From: Flavobacterium sp. BFFFF1
Lineage (GTDB): Bacteria; Bacteroidota; Bacteroidia; Flavobacteriales; Flavobacteriaceae
Length of the DNA stretch: 64,000 nucleotides
Direction: 5' to 3'
Assembly: GCF_002256285.1 (NCBI RefSeq)
Contig: NZ_NKJE01000010.1
Span: 62,001-126,000 of the forward strand
Of the stretch, positions 19,656-28,967 are shown in pieces (the first letter of the stretch is position 1; each line of letters opens with the position of its first letter). A program made the translations under genes and the position numbers. The notes beneath the pieces are model-generated. The model did no database searches. It was not told the origin of the DNA and saw nothing but the letters and a program-made list of their open reading frames with translations.

Positions 19656-20675
19656 ATGAAAGTAGCTATTTTCAGTACAAAGTACTATGAACGAGAATAT
19701 CTGGAACGCGCCAATGCAGCGGGCCAGCACCAACTTACTTACTTTGATGTACCCTTGCAGGAGCAGACGATGGATATGGCCAGGGGATTTGACGCAGTAT
19801 CGATCCAGATTACAGATCGCGTGAACGCGAAGGTGATTTCCCGGCTGTCTGAATTGAAGGTCAAACTGATCGACCTGCGCAGCGCGGGTTATGATAATGT
19901 TGATGTTGAGGCGGCTACCGCTTTTGGCATTGCGGTCATGCGGGTTCCGGCCTATTCACCAGAAGCCATTGCGGAACATGCGACTGCGATGATTCTCACA
20001 CTCGACAGGAAAACGCACAAAGCCTACAACCGTGTCCGGGAAAACAATTTTTCATTGCAGGGCCTTATGGGTTTCAACCTGCACGGCAAAACTGTCGGTG
20101 TTGTGGGAACGGGTAAGATTGGCACCGCTTTTTGCAACATCATGCTCGGTTTCGGGTGTAAAGTGGTTGCCTGTGACATCACGAAATCGGAGCCGTTGAT
20201 AGAAAAGGGTGTAAAATATGTCTCGTTTGAAAAGCTTTTGGCCCTGAGCGATATTATCTCAATCCATTGTCCACTAACCCCAATGACAAAATACCTGTTT
20301 GATGCGATGGCTTTTTCTAAAATCAGGCGGGGGTTAATGTTAATCAATACAAGCCGCGGGGCGATCGTCAATACGAAGGATGCCATAAAGGCGCTTAAGT
20401 TGGGGCAGATCGGTTACCTCGGCATCGACGTATATGAAGGGGAGGAAAATATTTTCTTCCGCGATTTATCAGACACCATCATCAACGACGACCAGATTGA
20501 GAGGCTGATGTCGTTTAACAACGTGCTGATTACCCCGCACCAGGCATTTTTTACCACTGAAGCCCTTACCGCGATTGCCGACATTACGATAGAAAACTTC
20601 GATCATTTCGAACAGGGTGTTGTGAGCGAGAATGAAGTTACGGCTGCAACGCCAAAGATGTTGCTGAATCAATGA
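19656..20675 (+). CDS. ldhA: D-lactate dehydrogenase (D-2-hydroxyacid dehydrogenase, NAD-dependent)
   Basis: Reduces pyruvate to D-lactate with NADH in the cytoplasm. The 339-aa length is normal. The Rossmann motif is VGVVGTGKIGTAFCNIM (about residues 146-162), with an acidic residue (VVACD) after the second strand for NAD preference. Catalytic residues are visible: Arg in NTSRGAIVNT, Glu in DVYEGEENIF and His in ITPHQAFFT. These last two segments are characteristic of LdhA/fermentative D-LDH rather than phosphoglycerate dehydrogenase. Position within a stress module suggests use under oxygen limitation (inference). Confidence 0.9.
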   Translation: MKVAIFSTKYYEREYLERANAAGQHQLTYFDVPLQEQTMDMARGFDAVSIQITDRVNAKVISRLSELKVKLIDLRSAGYDNVDVEAATAFGIAVMRVPAYSPEAIAEHATAMILTLDRKTHKAYNRVRENNFSLQGLMGFNLHGKTVGVVGTGKIGTAFCNIMLGFGCKVVACDITKSEPLIEKGVKYVSFEKLLALSDIISIHCPLTPMTKYLFDAMAFSKIRRGLMLINTSRGAIVNTKDAIKALKLGQIGYLGIDVYEGEENIFFRDLSDTIINDDQIERLMSFNNVLITPHQAFFTTEALTAIADITIENFDHFEQGVVSENEVTAATPKMLLNQ

Positions 20676-20714
20676 TAAAGTAATGCCCATCACATTTTTG
20701 CACCCGCGCTGTCA

Positions 20715-20733
20715 TTTCACCGATTATGTGAAA
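20715..20733. promoter_or_regulatory. Inverted repeat upstream of the second BON gene (possible operator)
   Basis: TTTCAC and GTGAAA form 6-bp arms around a 7-nt spacer, 41 bp before the ATG at 20774. A regulator cannot be named. Confidence 0.3.
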
Positions 20734-20773
20734 CGCGCACCTTTGTAGGGAATCAACAACGAACCGTCTGGAG

Positions 20774-21433
20774 ATGAAAAACAACGAAGAACTGCAAAAG
20801 AGCGTTCAGGACGCAATCTATTGGGAGCCACTTTTGCAAAAGGCAAGAATTACGGTTGTGGCGAATAATGGCGTGGTGACATTGTCAGGCGTTGTTGACC
20901 ATTATGCCAAGAAAGCGGAAGCAGAACTAGTAGCCAAGAACCTAGCCGGGGTCAAGTCAGTAATAACAGGCATCAGCGTGGTGTCAAATGAAAAAGACCA
21001 ACGTACCGACGTTGAAATTAAGGCGGCCATTGAGAATGTATTTAAATGGCACTGGGACATTCCAACGGAGCGCGTGCATGTTGCTGTCGAAGACGGATGG
21101 GTATTCATGACAGGAGAGCTGGAATGGAATTATCAGAAGGAAGCTGCTAAAAATGCCGTTACTAATTTGATTGGTATCAAGGGTATTACGAACAATATTA
21201 ATATCATAAGCTGTTCGAAAGACAGTCTGGAGAAAAAGGACATTGAGCTGGCCATCCAGCGCAACAGTGCCATCGACTGTAAGAATATTGGCGTTTATGT
21301 ACTGAATAATGTGGTCACGCTGACTGGCCACGTCGATTCCTGGTACCAGAAATGCGAATCGGCAAGAATCGCCTGGAACGCGCCGGGAGTGGTGCAGGTA
21401 CAGAATGACCTTTATGTAGAATTCGACGAATAG
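20774..21433 (+). CDS. BON-domain protein, three BON repeats
   Basis: A 219-aa paralogue of the protein at 18220. Three BON domains are seen: NNGVVTLSGVVDHYAKKAEAEL, EDGWVFMTGELEWNYQKEAAK and LNNVVTLTGHVDSWYQKCESAR. The middle one is nearly the same as its paralogue's. Both carry the pattern IxxVFxWxW just before the second domain. No signal peptide is evident. It is 19 nt upstream of dps and so probably co-transcribed with it, which points to envelope or osmotic stress protection. A local duplication around ldhA explains the two copies. Confidence 0.85.
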   Translation: MKNNEELQKSVQDAIYWEPLLQKARITVVANNGVVTLSGVVDHYAKKAEAELVAKNLAGVKSVITGISVVSNEKDQRTDVEIKAAIENVFKWHWDIPTERVHVAVEDGWVFMTGELEWNYQKEAAKNAVTNLIGIKGITNNINIISCSKDSLEKKDIELAIQRNSAIDCKNIGVYVLNNVVTLTGHVDSWYQKCESARIAWNAPGVVQVQNDLYVEFDE

Positions 21434-21452
21434 CACAACTAAACAAATTAAA

Positions 21453-21935
21453 ATGGCTTATATGAAAACAAATATTGGATTGACTGAAAACGCGCGGGAA
21501 GCGGTAGCAAATGAGCTTTCAAAAGTTCTCGCCGATGAGTATGTACTGTTTACGAAAACCAAGAATGCGCATTGGAATGTTGAGGGGCCGGACTTTTATG
21601 AAAAGCATAAATTTTTTGAAGCACAGTCGGGAGAACTCGATGCAATTATCGACAGTGTGGCGGAGCGAATCCGGACATTAGGGCATTATGTTGATGCAAT
21701 GCTGAAAGCCTTTCTCAGTGTGACGCATTTTACGGAACAAAAACGCGAACGAAACGATAGCGCGGGCCACATTCGGGAATTGCTTGCCGATCATGAAAGT
21801 CTCATCATATTCCTGCGCGCTAATGTCGCTGTTTTTTCTGAAAAGTACCATGATGCGGGTACCAGTGATTTTATTACCGGCCTGATGGAGACGCATGAAA
21901 AAATGGCATGGTTCCTACGTTCCCATTTAAAATAA
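21453..21935 (+). CDS. dps: Dps-family ferroxidase / DNA-protection protein
   Basis: A 160-aa four-helix Dps protein that forms a 12-subunit shell, oxidises Fe(II) with peroxide and protects DNA. The diagnostic segment KNAHWNVEGPDFYEKHKFFE (His and His) followed by DAIIDSVAERIRTLG (Asp, Glu) supplies the inter-subunit ferroxidase ligands. The end, ETHEKMAWFLRSHLK, is the typical C-terminal helix. It follows the BON gene by 19 nt and precedes a membrane protein by 23 nt, an operon-like arrangement. Confidence 0.93.
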   Translation: MAYMKTNIGLTENAREAVANELSKVLADEYVLFTKTKNAHWNVEGPDFYEKHKFFEAQSGELDAIIDSVAERIRTLGHYVDAMLKAFLSVTHFTEQKRERNDSAGHIRELLADHESLIIFLRANVAVFSEKYHDAGTSDFITGLMETHEKMAWFLRSHLK

Positions 21936-21958
21936 CAGCAATACGCATCCATCCGTAA

Positions 21959-22459
21959 ATGAAAAATATTATGAAAAAATCTGACCTGTTGTTGTATTTC
22001 CTTTTTGTAATTACCGCATCCATTGTGCTACTGAATCGCTTTACCTCGTTTTATATCAACGATTATCGTGTGCACTTTTTCTTCCTGTTTTTTGCAGCGA
22101 GTTCTTTTGTCATCATTGCAGGGCGTTTGTTTAAAAAACTGCAAAGCCGCCGTTCTGTGATCGTAACGTGTATTGTCATCGCCGCATTGTGTTTCGTAAG
22201 AGGTTTCCTGACATGGAGTGGCGACTGGAAAACGCAGACGGTTCTTTATGAAAGTAACACCGATAAAAACAAGACGATTAACATCCAACTGCGAGGCGAC
22301 CGGTTTGCCTTCGGGTACAAGGAACGGGTCATTGGCGTATACCGGATTGCGCCATTTATGGATTGGGTCGCGGACGTGGATACGACTAATATTGACCATT
22401 CCAAATGGAAACGGCTTGATCTGCAATTGAATGAGATGGGATTGCCAAAGGAGAAATAG
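21959..22459 (+). CDS. Membrane protein of unknown function, three predicted TM helices
   Basis: A 166-aa protein. Hydrophobic helices at about residues 8-27 (LLLYFLFVITASIVLLNRF), 38-57 and 67-85 are followed by a soluble C-terminal half of about 80 residues. The second half contains LRGDRFAFGYKERVIGVYRIAPFMDWV and faces the periplasm if the N-terminus is inside. I do not recognise a family. It sits between dps and the universal stress protein with short gaps, so it is probably part of the same stress transcript. ATG at 21971 (MKKSDLL) is an alternative start. Confidence 0.7.
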   Translation: MKNIMKKSDLLLYFLFVITASIVLLNRFTSFYINDYRVHFFFLFFAASSFVIIAGRLFKKLQSRRSVIVTCIVIAALCFVRGFLTWSGDWKTQTVLYESNTDKNKTINIQLRGDRFAFGYKERVIGVYRIAPFMDWVADVDTTNIDHSKWKRLDLQLNEMGLPKEK

Positions 22460-22500
22460 CCGGTCCAAAAGCAGGACTGTTTAAACGAAAAAAATAGGCT

Positions 22501-23331
22501 ATGAAAAAGATTCTTGTCGCCACCGACTTCTCAGGCAACTCTAAAGCAGGCATTCGCTTTGCCATACAATTGGCATCACAGGCACCATTTGAGCTCGTTT
22601 TCTTTAATGTTAATGAGGTTTCGTCCATCAATGCATGGACAGACTTGAATTATAGCGACTTTAAGTCGGCCGAAAATGCGCAGCTAAAAGAAAAGCTGCG
22701 GAAATTTGTTGCGGGAGTATACCGGACAGCGCGAAAACAGGGCGGGAAGCTGGAATGTGTGATTGACAATAGTGCGGATACTGATTCGGCTATGATTGCT
22801 TACGCCCAAAAGATCAACGCAGATTTTATCTGTATCGGTACCCGTGGCGGTGGCACAGTTCGCAAATTGCTGGGAAGCAACGTATCAAAATTGATTACGA
22901 CATCACCGATACCATTATTTGTGGTACCGCAAACGTACCACAGCAAGTGGCTGGACTCGATCTTATATGCCTCCGACATGGAGAACATTGCAGCAGAACT
23001 CAAGGTTGTTTCCCAATTTTCACTTCCCTTAGCGGCAGACATCAAGGTTTTTCATTATGATTATTTTCTGGAAGACAATGGGGTGATGGGCAAACTGGAT
23101 GCCGCAGCTGCTGCACACTGTTCCCCCTCGGTCTCGTTCCATTTCAGAAAACTTGTTCCGGAATATCCCTTGCTAAGTCACTTGGAAAAGGACATCCGTT
23201 TGTCCAAACCATCATTGGTTGTAATGTTTACAAAGCAGGACCGCAATTGGTTCGAACGGTTATTCCTGTCGAGCAAAACTGCCGAGTTGGGTTTTGGGAC
23301 CAAAACGCCCATGCTGGTTTTTAGGAAATAG
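22501..23331 (+). CDS. Universal stress protein, tandem UspA domains
   Basis: A 276-aa cytoplasmic protein with two Usp folds. The first has MKKILVATDFSGNSKAGIRFA at its N-terminus and the ATP-binding loop GTRGGGTVRKLLGSNVSKLI, matching G-2x-G-9x-G(S/N). The second half (about 140-276, DSILYASDMENIAAELKV) is a degenerate Usp domain without the glycine loop. Tandem UspA proteins of this size are typical of Bacteroidota. Its stop codon is one nucleotide from the stop of the convergent efflux adaptor gene, with no terminator between. Confidence 0.87.
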   Translation: MKKILVATDFSGNSKAGIRFAIQLASQAPFELVFFNVNEVSSINAWTDLNYSDFKSAENAQLKEKLRKFVAGVYRTARKQGGKLECVIDNSADTDSAMIAYAQKINADFICIGTRGGGTVRKLLGSNVSKLITTSPIPLFVVPQTYHSKWLDSILYASDMENIAAELKVVSQFSLPLAADIKVFHYDYFLEDNGVMGKLDAAAAAHCSPSVSFHFRKLVPEYPLLSHLEKDIRLSKPSLVVMFTKQDRNWFERLFLSSKTAELGFGTKTPMLVFRK

Positions 23332-23332
23332 C

Positions 23333-24502
23333 CTATTCTTCTTCCTCACTGTTTTTCATTTTAGAAAGCAGTTCATACGCGCCATTGGTCACGATTTTCC
23401 AGTTTGTATAATCCGCACTTTCTTCAAGGATCAATTCGGTGTAGTTTAACTCCGTAACACCCACTTTTACATTCATCAGCTTATACTGCATGGTCTTTTT
23501 GTCGGCTTTTCCCTCATTGTTTTCGATGAAAATGTATTTGCTTCCCTGGAATTCCACAACAGCCGTTGAGGGCACTGCCGGAACCTGCTGTGTCCCGCTT
23601 TCTACCAAAGCTTTAAGGTACATACCGGGAAGCAGGTTTTTGTCTTCCTTGTCAAGGTGGCAATGGATCTGGACAGTCCTTTCGGCGCTGATTTCTTTCC
23701 CGACGAGGTATACGGTCGCCATTCTTTCGGTGGTTTCATTGGCGAGCGTAAACCGCACCTTTTGGCCAATCTGCAGTTTTGGGACATCTTTTTCAAATAC
23801 GGTGAGTTCCGCATGTAAGTGTCCGGTATCGGCAATTTCAAACAATACGTCCGTAGCATTTGCATACGCACCGATATTCGTATTCACTTCCGTCACGTAG
23901 CCGTCAATAGGAGAGTAGAGTGGAATGGTGCTTTGTATGGTACCGTTTTCAAGGCTGCTGATGTTGATGTTCATCAGCTGCAGTTTCGTTTTTAATCCGG
24001 CCACGCGGGCACGCATGCTTTCATACTCAGCCTTTGATTTCTGCAGCGTCTTCAGCGCATTTACATTTTCTTTGGACAATTCCTGCTGGCGTTCATAATC
24101 CTGCTTCAGGTAGTTTAACTGGCTCTTCAGGTCGATATAATCCTGTTGCGGCTGCACATAATCAGGGTTTTGCATCATCGCAACCACCTGTCCTTTGCGC
24201 ACTTTCATGCCCTGCAGCATGGCCGTACTTTTTACAAAGCCGCCGAAAGGCGTAGAAATCGAAACAAGGTTTTGTGGCGGAACGTCCAGCATGCCATTGA
24301 CTTTGGTAGTGCCACTAAGCGCTTTCAGCTCGACCATACCAAACTGTATGTCGGCAGATTTAAATTGTTCCGGATTGATTTCCACGATGTTTGCGGGAAC
24401 TTCCGGCTCTGCGGCTGCTGGTGTTTCTTTTGGTTTGTCATTACAGTGTACCAGGAGTAAGGATGCAATAAGCAGTGCCGTGATGGTGTATATTTTTTTC
24501 AT
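23333..24502 (-). CDS. Heavy-metal RND efflux periplasmic adaptor (CusB/CzcB-like lipoprotein)
   Basis: A 389-aa membrane-fusion protein linking the inner-membrane RND pump to the outer-membrane channel. The lipobox LLVHC gives a lipid anchor. A barrel-sandwich/lipoyl domain (FGGFVKSTAMLQGMKVRKGQVVAMM) encloses a long coiled-coil hairpin (about 130-190, QQDYIDLKSQLNYLKQDYERQQ). The lipoyl half repeats (YSPIDGYVTEVNTNIGAYANATDVLFEI), then come the beta-barrel and membrane-proximal domains. There is no His-rich N-terminus as in CzcB. It lies 8 nt downstream of the pump gene in one operon. Confidence 0.9.
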   Translation of the reverse strand: MKKIYTITALLIASLLLVHCNDKPKETPAAAEPEVPANIVEINPEQFKSADIQFGMVELKALSGTTKVNGMLDVPPQNLVSISTPFGGFVKSTAMLQGMKVRKGQVVAMMQNPDYVQPQQDYIDLKSQLNYLKQDYERQQELSKENVNALKTLQKSKAEYESMRARVAGLKTKLQLMNINISSLENGTIQSTIPLYSPIDGYVTEVNTNIGAYANATDVLFEIADTGHLHAELTVFEKDVPKLQIGQKVRFTLANETTERMATVYLVGKEISAERTVQIHCHLDKEDKNLLPGMYLKALVESGTQQVPAVPSTAVVEFQGSKYIFIENNEGKADKKTMQYKLMNVKVGVTELNYTELILEESADYTNWKIVTNGAYELLSKMKNSEEEE

Positions 24503-24510
24503 CTTATTGT

Positions 24511-27500
24511 TTAATTGTTTTTTCCTGAAAGGTATTCTAACAGACTGATGCTAAGGTTGTATTGCAATATCGCGTTGAGGTAATTTTCGCGGATGCTGTT
24601 CGCCGTGCGTAAATTGAACAGGTTTTCCGAATAGCTGATCTCACCGTTGCGGTAAGCACTTTCGCTTTTTGACAGCAACAGGTCCGCATTGGGTAGTCCT
24701 GATGATTTGTAGTATTCAAGGCTTTTCCGGTTTTTCCCAAATTCGCGCAACACTTGTTCATATTGGCCCTTCAGGTTGACTTGCTGGCTTTCGAGATTTT
24801 TGCCGGCAATCTCGCGGCTGATGGCAGCTGATTTTACCCTGGCGTTATACGCGCCAAAGAATATTGGTACCGAAATGCCGAATTGGAATCCCTGGAACCG
24901 GTTGCCCGAATCGGCGATCGCTAAACCGGATCCATCAATGGTTGCTCCAATCAGGGATTGGTTAAAATACCCGAAGGTCAGGTCGGGAAGGGCTTTCGAC
25001 CGCTCCAGTTGTTTTTGTTTATCGGCAACTTCGAGCTGCTGTTGGAAATAAGCCAAAGCAGGGTTGTTACTGATGGCTGCCGGATCGCCGAAAGCCTCAA
25101 ATTCATATGCATCGAAACCAGTTTCTGCAATGTCGATCTTCTCATCGCTTCCCAGCAACACCTGCAATTGCGAAAGATAAATCTCGATATTGGCTTCATC
25201 CTGACCCAGGATGTTCCGCGTTTCATTCAGCTGGGTTTCAGCGGTACTTTGTTCCAGCAGCGTGCTTTCTCCCGTTTTATAGCGCAATGCCGCTGATTTT
25301 AGGAAACCGCTGTAAATGCTGTCCTGTTTTTTGAGCAGTGCGCGCCTTGCATACAGATATTGCAGATTGAGGTAGGCCTGTTTGATCCGATAGGCGACTT
25401 CGTTTTGAGCAATTATTACCCGAAGGGTGCTGCTTTTGACCATCGCATTGCCCAAAGCGGCATGTGCAGAAAAGACAGTAGGGAAGGGGATAGTCTGGGA
25501 AACGGAGAAATAGTTGTCATTTTTAGCAGCACTGTTGATTTGCCCAAACTGCCCTGAGAATTCCGTTTTTGGAATTTCAATCGCTGCCTTTTTAAGCTGT
25601 TCCTGATAGGTCACGTCGAGCTGCGAAGCGGCTATGTCCTTATTGTTTTTCAGTCCCAACGCAATCGCTTCAGCCATGGTAATTGGCTTCATCTGTGCCT
25701 GGGACATATTGGCGCTGAATAGCAGGATTAAAATGATTATTGCGGAAGGTATTTTCATTGTTTTTCGTTTAAAATTTTCAAACCAGATGTATAAAATCGG
25801 CAGGATCAATAATGTCAGCAGCGTCGCCGTAAACAGCCCGCCGATCACTACCGTAGCGAGCGGTTTTTGTACTTCACCACCGCTGCCGTGCGAAATGGCC
25901 ATCGGAAGAAAACCCAATGATGCAACAAGCGCGGTCATGATGACAGGGCGTAAGCGTACCGATGTTCCGCGGATTACGATGTCACGAAGATTTGTCATGC
26001 CCTCTTTTTTCAAGGCATTGAATTCGGCGATCAATACAATCCCATTCAACACCGCCACGCCAAACAAGGCGATAAAGCCCACACCAGCCGAAATGCTGAA
26101 CGGCATCCCACGCAACCACAGCGCAAAAATTCCGCCAATCGCAGACAATGGAATGGCTGTAAAGATCAACAACGCCTGCTTCGCAGACCGGAATGCTAAA
26201 AACAGCAATAGGAATATTAACGCCAGCGATACCGGGACGGCAATGGAAAGCCGGTCTTTTGCGGCCTGCAAATTTTCAAACGTACCACCATAGGTCGGGT
26301 AATATCCGGAATCAAATTGTACCTGTCCGGCTATTTTTTCCTGTATCTCCGAAACGATGCTCTCCACGTCACGGCCCCGTACATTAAAGCCGACAATAAT
26401 ACGCCGTTTGGCATCGTCGCGCTGGATCTGGTTTGGCCCTTCTTTATAATCAATATCGGCAACCTGCTCTAGAGGAACCTGATTGCCATTCGGTGCAGTA
26501 ACAAAAAGGTTTTTCACATCGTCGAGCGTCTGGCGGTTGTCGTGCGCCAGTCGAACGACCAGGTCAAACCGCTTTTCCCCCTCAAAGACCAGTCCGGCGG
26601 ATTCGCCTGCAAATCCCGCGCGTATAGCCGAGTTGACATCTTCAATATTTAAGCCAAACTGGGCGATCTTGTCGCGGTGAAAAGCAATCACCACCTGCGG
26701 CAGGCCTGAAACCTCCTCTATATAAATATCCTCAGCGCCTTCGATCTTTCTGGCGATACTGCCTATCTGTTTCGCATATTTTGTGAGTTTGTTGAGGTCT
26801 TCGCCATATATTTTTATCGCAACATCCTGTTTCACACCCGAGATCAATTCGTTAAAACGCATCTGTATCGGTTGCTGGAATCCAAAGGTTGTTCCGGCAA
26901 TGTGCTGTTCCAGCGTGGCCTGCATTTTTTCAGCGAGGTCTTCCGAATTATCGGCACTGGTCCATTCGCTTTTATCTTTGAGGATAATCATCAGGTCACA
27001 GGCTTCAACCGGCATGGGATCGGTGGGGATTTCTGAAGAGCCGATTTTACCAATCACTTCCTTCACTTCAGGGAAATTGTCTTTAATAACCTTAGCCGAT
27101 TTCTGTGCGGCTTCGACCGTTTGTGACAGACTGCTTCCGGTCAATACGCGCATTTCCACTGCAAAGTCCCCTTCATCAAGTGTTGGGATAAATTCGGCAC
27201 CAAGAAAACTGAATACGACAAAACTCAACACCAAAAAACCTGCGGCGATGCCTACCACCATTACTTTCGCCCTTAAGGCAAATTGCAATATTGGCGTATA
27301 CCAGCGCTGCACGCGATTAATGATCTTGTCAGAGATATTCGGCTTATCCGAAATTTTCTTATTTAGAAACAACGCGCTCATGACCGGTACATACGTAAGC
27401 GACAGAATAAACGCACCGACGATCGCAAAAGACACTGTTTGTGCCATCGGCCGGAACATTTTGCCCTCAACGCCCACCAAAGCAAGGATCGGTAGATAGA

Positions 27501-28875
27501 CGATCAGGATGACGATTTGCCCGAAAGCGGCAGAGCGCATCATTTTTCTGGCATTGCTGATGACTCCGGAGTCCATTTCGTCTTGTGTAATCTGCGATCC
27601 CTTGTGCTTCACATACAAATAGTGCATCGTGGCTTCAATGATGATCACGGCGCCATCGACAATCAGTCCAAAGTCTATCGCACCGAGGCTCATCAGGTTG
27701 CCGTCTACACCAAAAAGGTTCATCAGGCAAATCGCAAACAGCATCGATAGCGGAATTACGGATGCCACGATCAATCCCGCCCTGAGGTTACCGAGCAGCA
27801 ATACCAATACAAAGATCACGATCAGTGCGCCCTCGGCCAGATTTTTTGTGACGGTACCGATCGCGTTGTCCACCAGTTTCGTACGGTCGAGAAAGGGCTC
27901 GATGGTAACACCTGCTGGCAGTGTTTTTTCAATCTGTGCCATCCGTGTTTTGACATTGTTAATGACTTTTGAAGCATTGGCACCTTTAAGCATCAGTACA
28001 ATACCACCGACCACTTCACCTTCACTGTTGCGGGTCATCGCGCCGTATCTTGTTGCCGCCCCGATGGTGACGTCGGCAACATTCCGGATCAGTACCGGAA
28101 TGCTGTTGGCATTGGTTTTGACAACGATATTTTCGATGTCGTCAATGTTTTTAATTAAGCCTTCGCTGCGGATGAAATAAGCATTGGGTTTTTTATCGAT
28201 ATAGGCGCCACCCGTATTCTGGTTGTTTTTTTCCAAAGCCGTAAAAACGTCGTGAATACTGATGTTCATACTGCGCAATTTGTCAGGGTTTAGCGCGATT
28301 TCATATTGTTTCAGGAAGCCACCAAAACTGCTGACGTCGGCGATACCGGGAACGCCAAGCAGCTGCCTGCGGACAATCCAGTCCTGTATGGTGCGCAGTT
28401 CAGTCGCGTCATATTTCTTTTCATATCCTTTTTTGGTATGGATAATATATTGGTAGATTTCGCCCAATCCCGTCGAAACCGGAGCCATTTCAGGACGGCC
28501 CATTCCGGGAGGAATCTGCTCAGTGGCGGCAGCAAGTCTTTCGCTGACCTGCTGACGTGCCCAGTACACATCAACATCTTCTTTAAAAACTACGGTTACA
28601 ACCGACAATCCGAAGCGGCTAAACGAGCGCACTTCTTCAATATCGGTAATGGTGGCCATGGTCTGTTCTACGGGGAACGTTACAAAACGCTCGATATCCT
28701 CCGCGCCGTTGCTTGGGGAAGTTGTTATAATCTGGACCTGGTTGTTGGTGATGTCAGGAACGGCATCGATGGGCAGCTGCCTGACGGAGTATACGCCCCA
28801 AAGGATCAGCGCAAAAACCATAAGACCAACCACCAGTTTGTTCTGCACAGAGAACGCAATGATTTTGTTTAACAT
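24511..28875 (-). CDS. CzcA-type heavy-metal RND pump fused to a TolC-like outer-membrane factor
   Basis: One continuous reading frame (1454 aa from ATG 28875; an upstream in-frame ATG is at 28905). The first about 1040 residues are a full HME-RND pump with 12 TM helices. The TM4 motif DFGLIVDGAVIIIEA carries the D-D-E proton relay and fits the CzcA (Zn/Co/Cd) pattern rather than the CusA copper pattern. Directly after the last pump helix (ILYIWFENFKRKT) comes an internal signal-like segment (MKIPSAIIILILLFSANMSQAQ, codon at 25758) and a complete 415-aa TolC-family domain. Such fusions occur in Bacteroidota. The internal signal suggests export and perhaps cleavage of the C-terminal part. It is followed by its adaptor. 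Confidence 0.9.
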   Translation of the reverse strand: MLNKIIAFSVQNKLVVGLMVFALILWGVYSVRQLPIDAVPDITNNQVQIITTSPSNGAEDIERFVTFPVEQTMATITDIEEVRSFSRFGLSVVTVVFKEDVDVYWARQQVSERLAAATEQIPPGMGRPEMAPVSTGLGEIYQYIIHTKKGYEKKYDATELRTIQDWIVRRQLLGVPGIADVSSFGGFLKQYEIALNPDKLRSMNISIHDVFTALEKNNQNTGGAYIDKKPNAYFIRSEGLIKNIDDIENIVVKTNANSIPVLIRNVADVTIGAATRYGAMTRNSEGEVVGGIVLMLKGANASKVINNVKTRMAQIEKTLPAGVTIEPFLDRTKLVDNAIGTVTKNLAEGALIVIFVLVLLLGNLRAGLIVASVIPLSMLFAICLMNLFGVDGNLMSLGAIDFGLIVDGAVIIIEATMHYLYVKHKGSQITQDEMDSGVISNARKMMRSAAFGQIVILIVYLPILALVGVEGKMFRPMAQTVSFAIVGAFILSLTYVPVMSALFLNKKISDKPNISDKIINRVQRWYTPILQFALRAKVMVVGIAAGFLVLSFVVFSFLGAEFIPTLDEGDFAVEMRVLTGSSLSQTVEAAQKSAKVIKDNFPEVKEVIGKIGSSEIPTDPMPVEACDLMIILKDKSEWTSADNSEDLAEKMQATLEQHIAGTTFGFQQPIQMRFNELISGVKQDVAIKIYGEDLNKLTKYAKQIGSIARKIEGAEDIYIEEVSGLPQVVIAFHRDKIAQFGLNIEDVNSAIRAGFAGESAGLVFEGEKRFDLVVRLAHDNRQTLDDVKNLFVTAPNGNQVPLEQVADIDYKEGPNQIQRDDAKRRIIVGFNVRGRDVESIVSEIQEKIAGQVQFDSGYYPTYGGTFENLQAAKDRLSIAVPVSLALIFLLLFLAFRSAKQALLIFTAIPLSAIGGIFALWLRGMPFSISAGVGFIALFGVAVLNGIVLIAEFNALKKEGMTNLRDIVIRGTSVRLRPVIMTALVASLGFLPMAISHGSGGEVQKPLATVVIGGLFTATLLTLLILPILYIWFENFKRKTMKIPSAIIILILLFSANMSQAQMKPITMAEAIALGLKNNKDIAASQLDVTYQEQLKKAAIEIPKTEFSGQFGQINSAAKNDNYFSVSQTIPFPTVFSAHAALGNAMVKSSTLRVIIAQNEVAYRIKQAYLNLQYLYARRALLKKQDSIYSGFLKSAALRYKTGESTLLEQSTAETQLNETRNILGQDEANIEIYLSQLQVLLGSDEKIDIAETGFDAYEFEAFGDPAAISNNPALAYFQQQLEVADKQKQLERSKALPDLTFGYFNQSLIGATIDGSGLAIADSGNRFQGFQFGISVPIFFGAYNARVKSAAISREIAGKNLESQQVNLKGQYEQVLREFGKNRKSLEYYKSSGLPNADLLLSKSESAYRNGEISYSENLFNLRTANSIRENYLNAILQYNLSISLLEYLSGKNN

Positions 28876-28967
28876 TTTCAGTATGGTATAAGAAATGGAA
28901 ATCACAGGATTTATCCTGATGTTCGTGCCAGTGCACGCCGTTTTAACCCGTAATCAAACGGGCACCA

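Noticed and set aside
25634-27499. Two long antisense frames (about 219 and 238 aa) opposite the RND pump
   Set aside because: Shadow frames of a conserved gene. They have Ser/Thr/Ile-rich sequence without recognisable domains.
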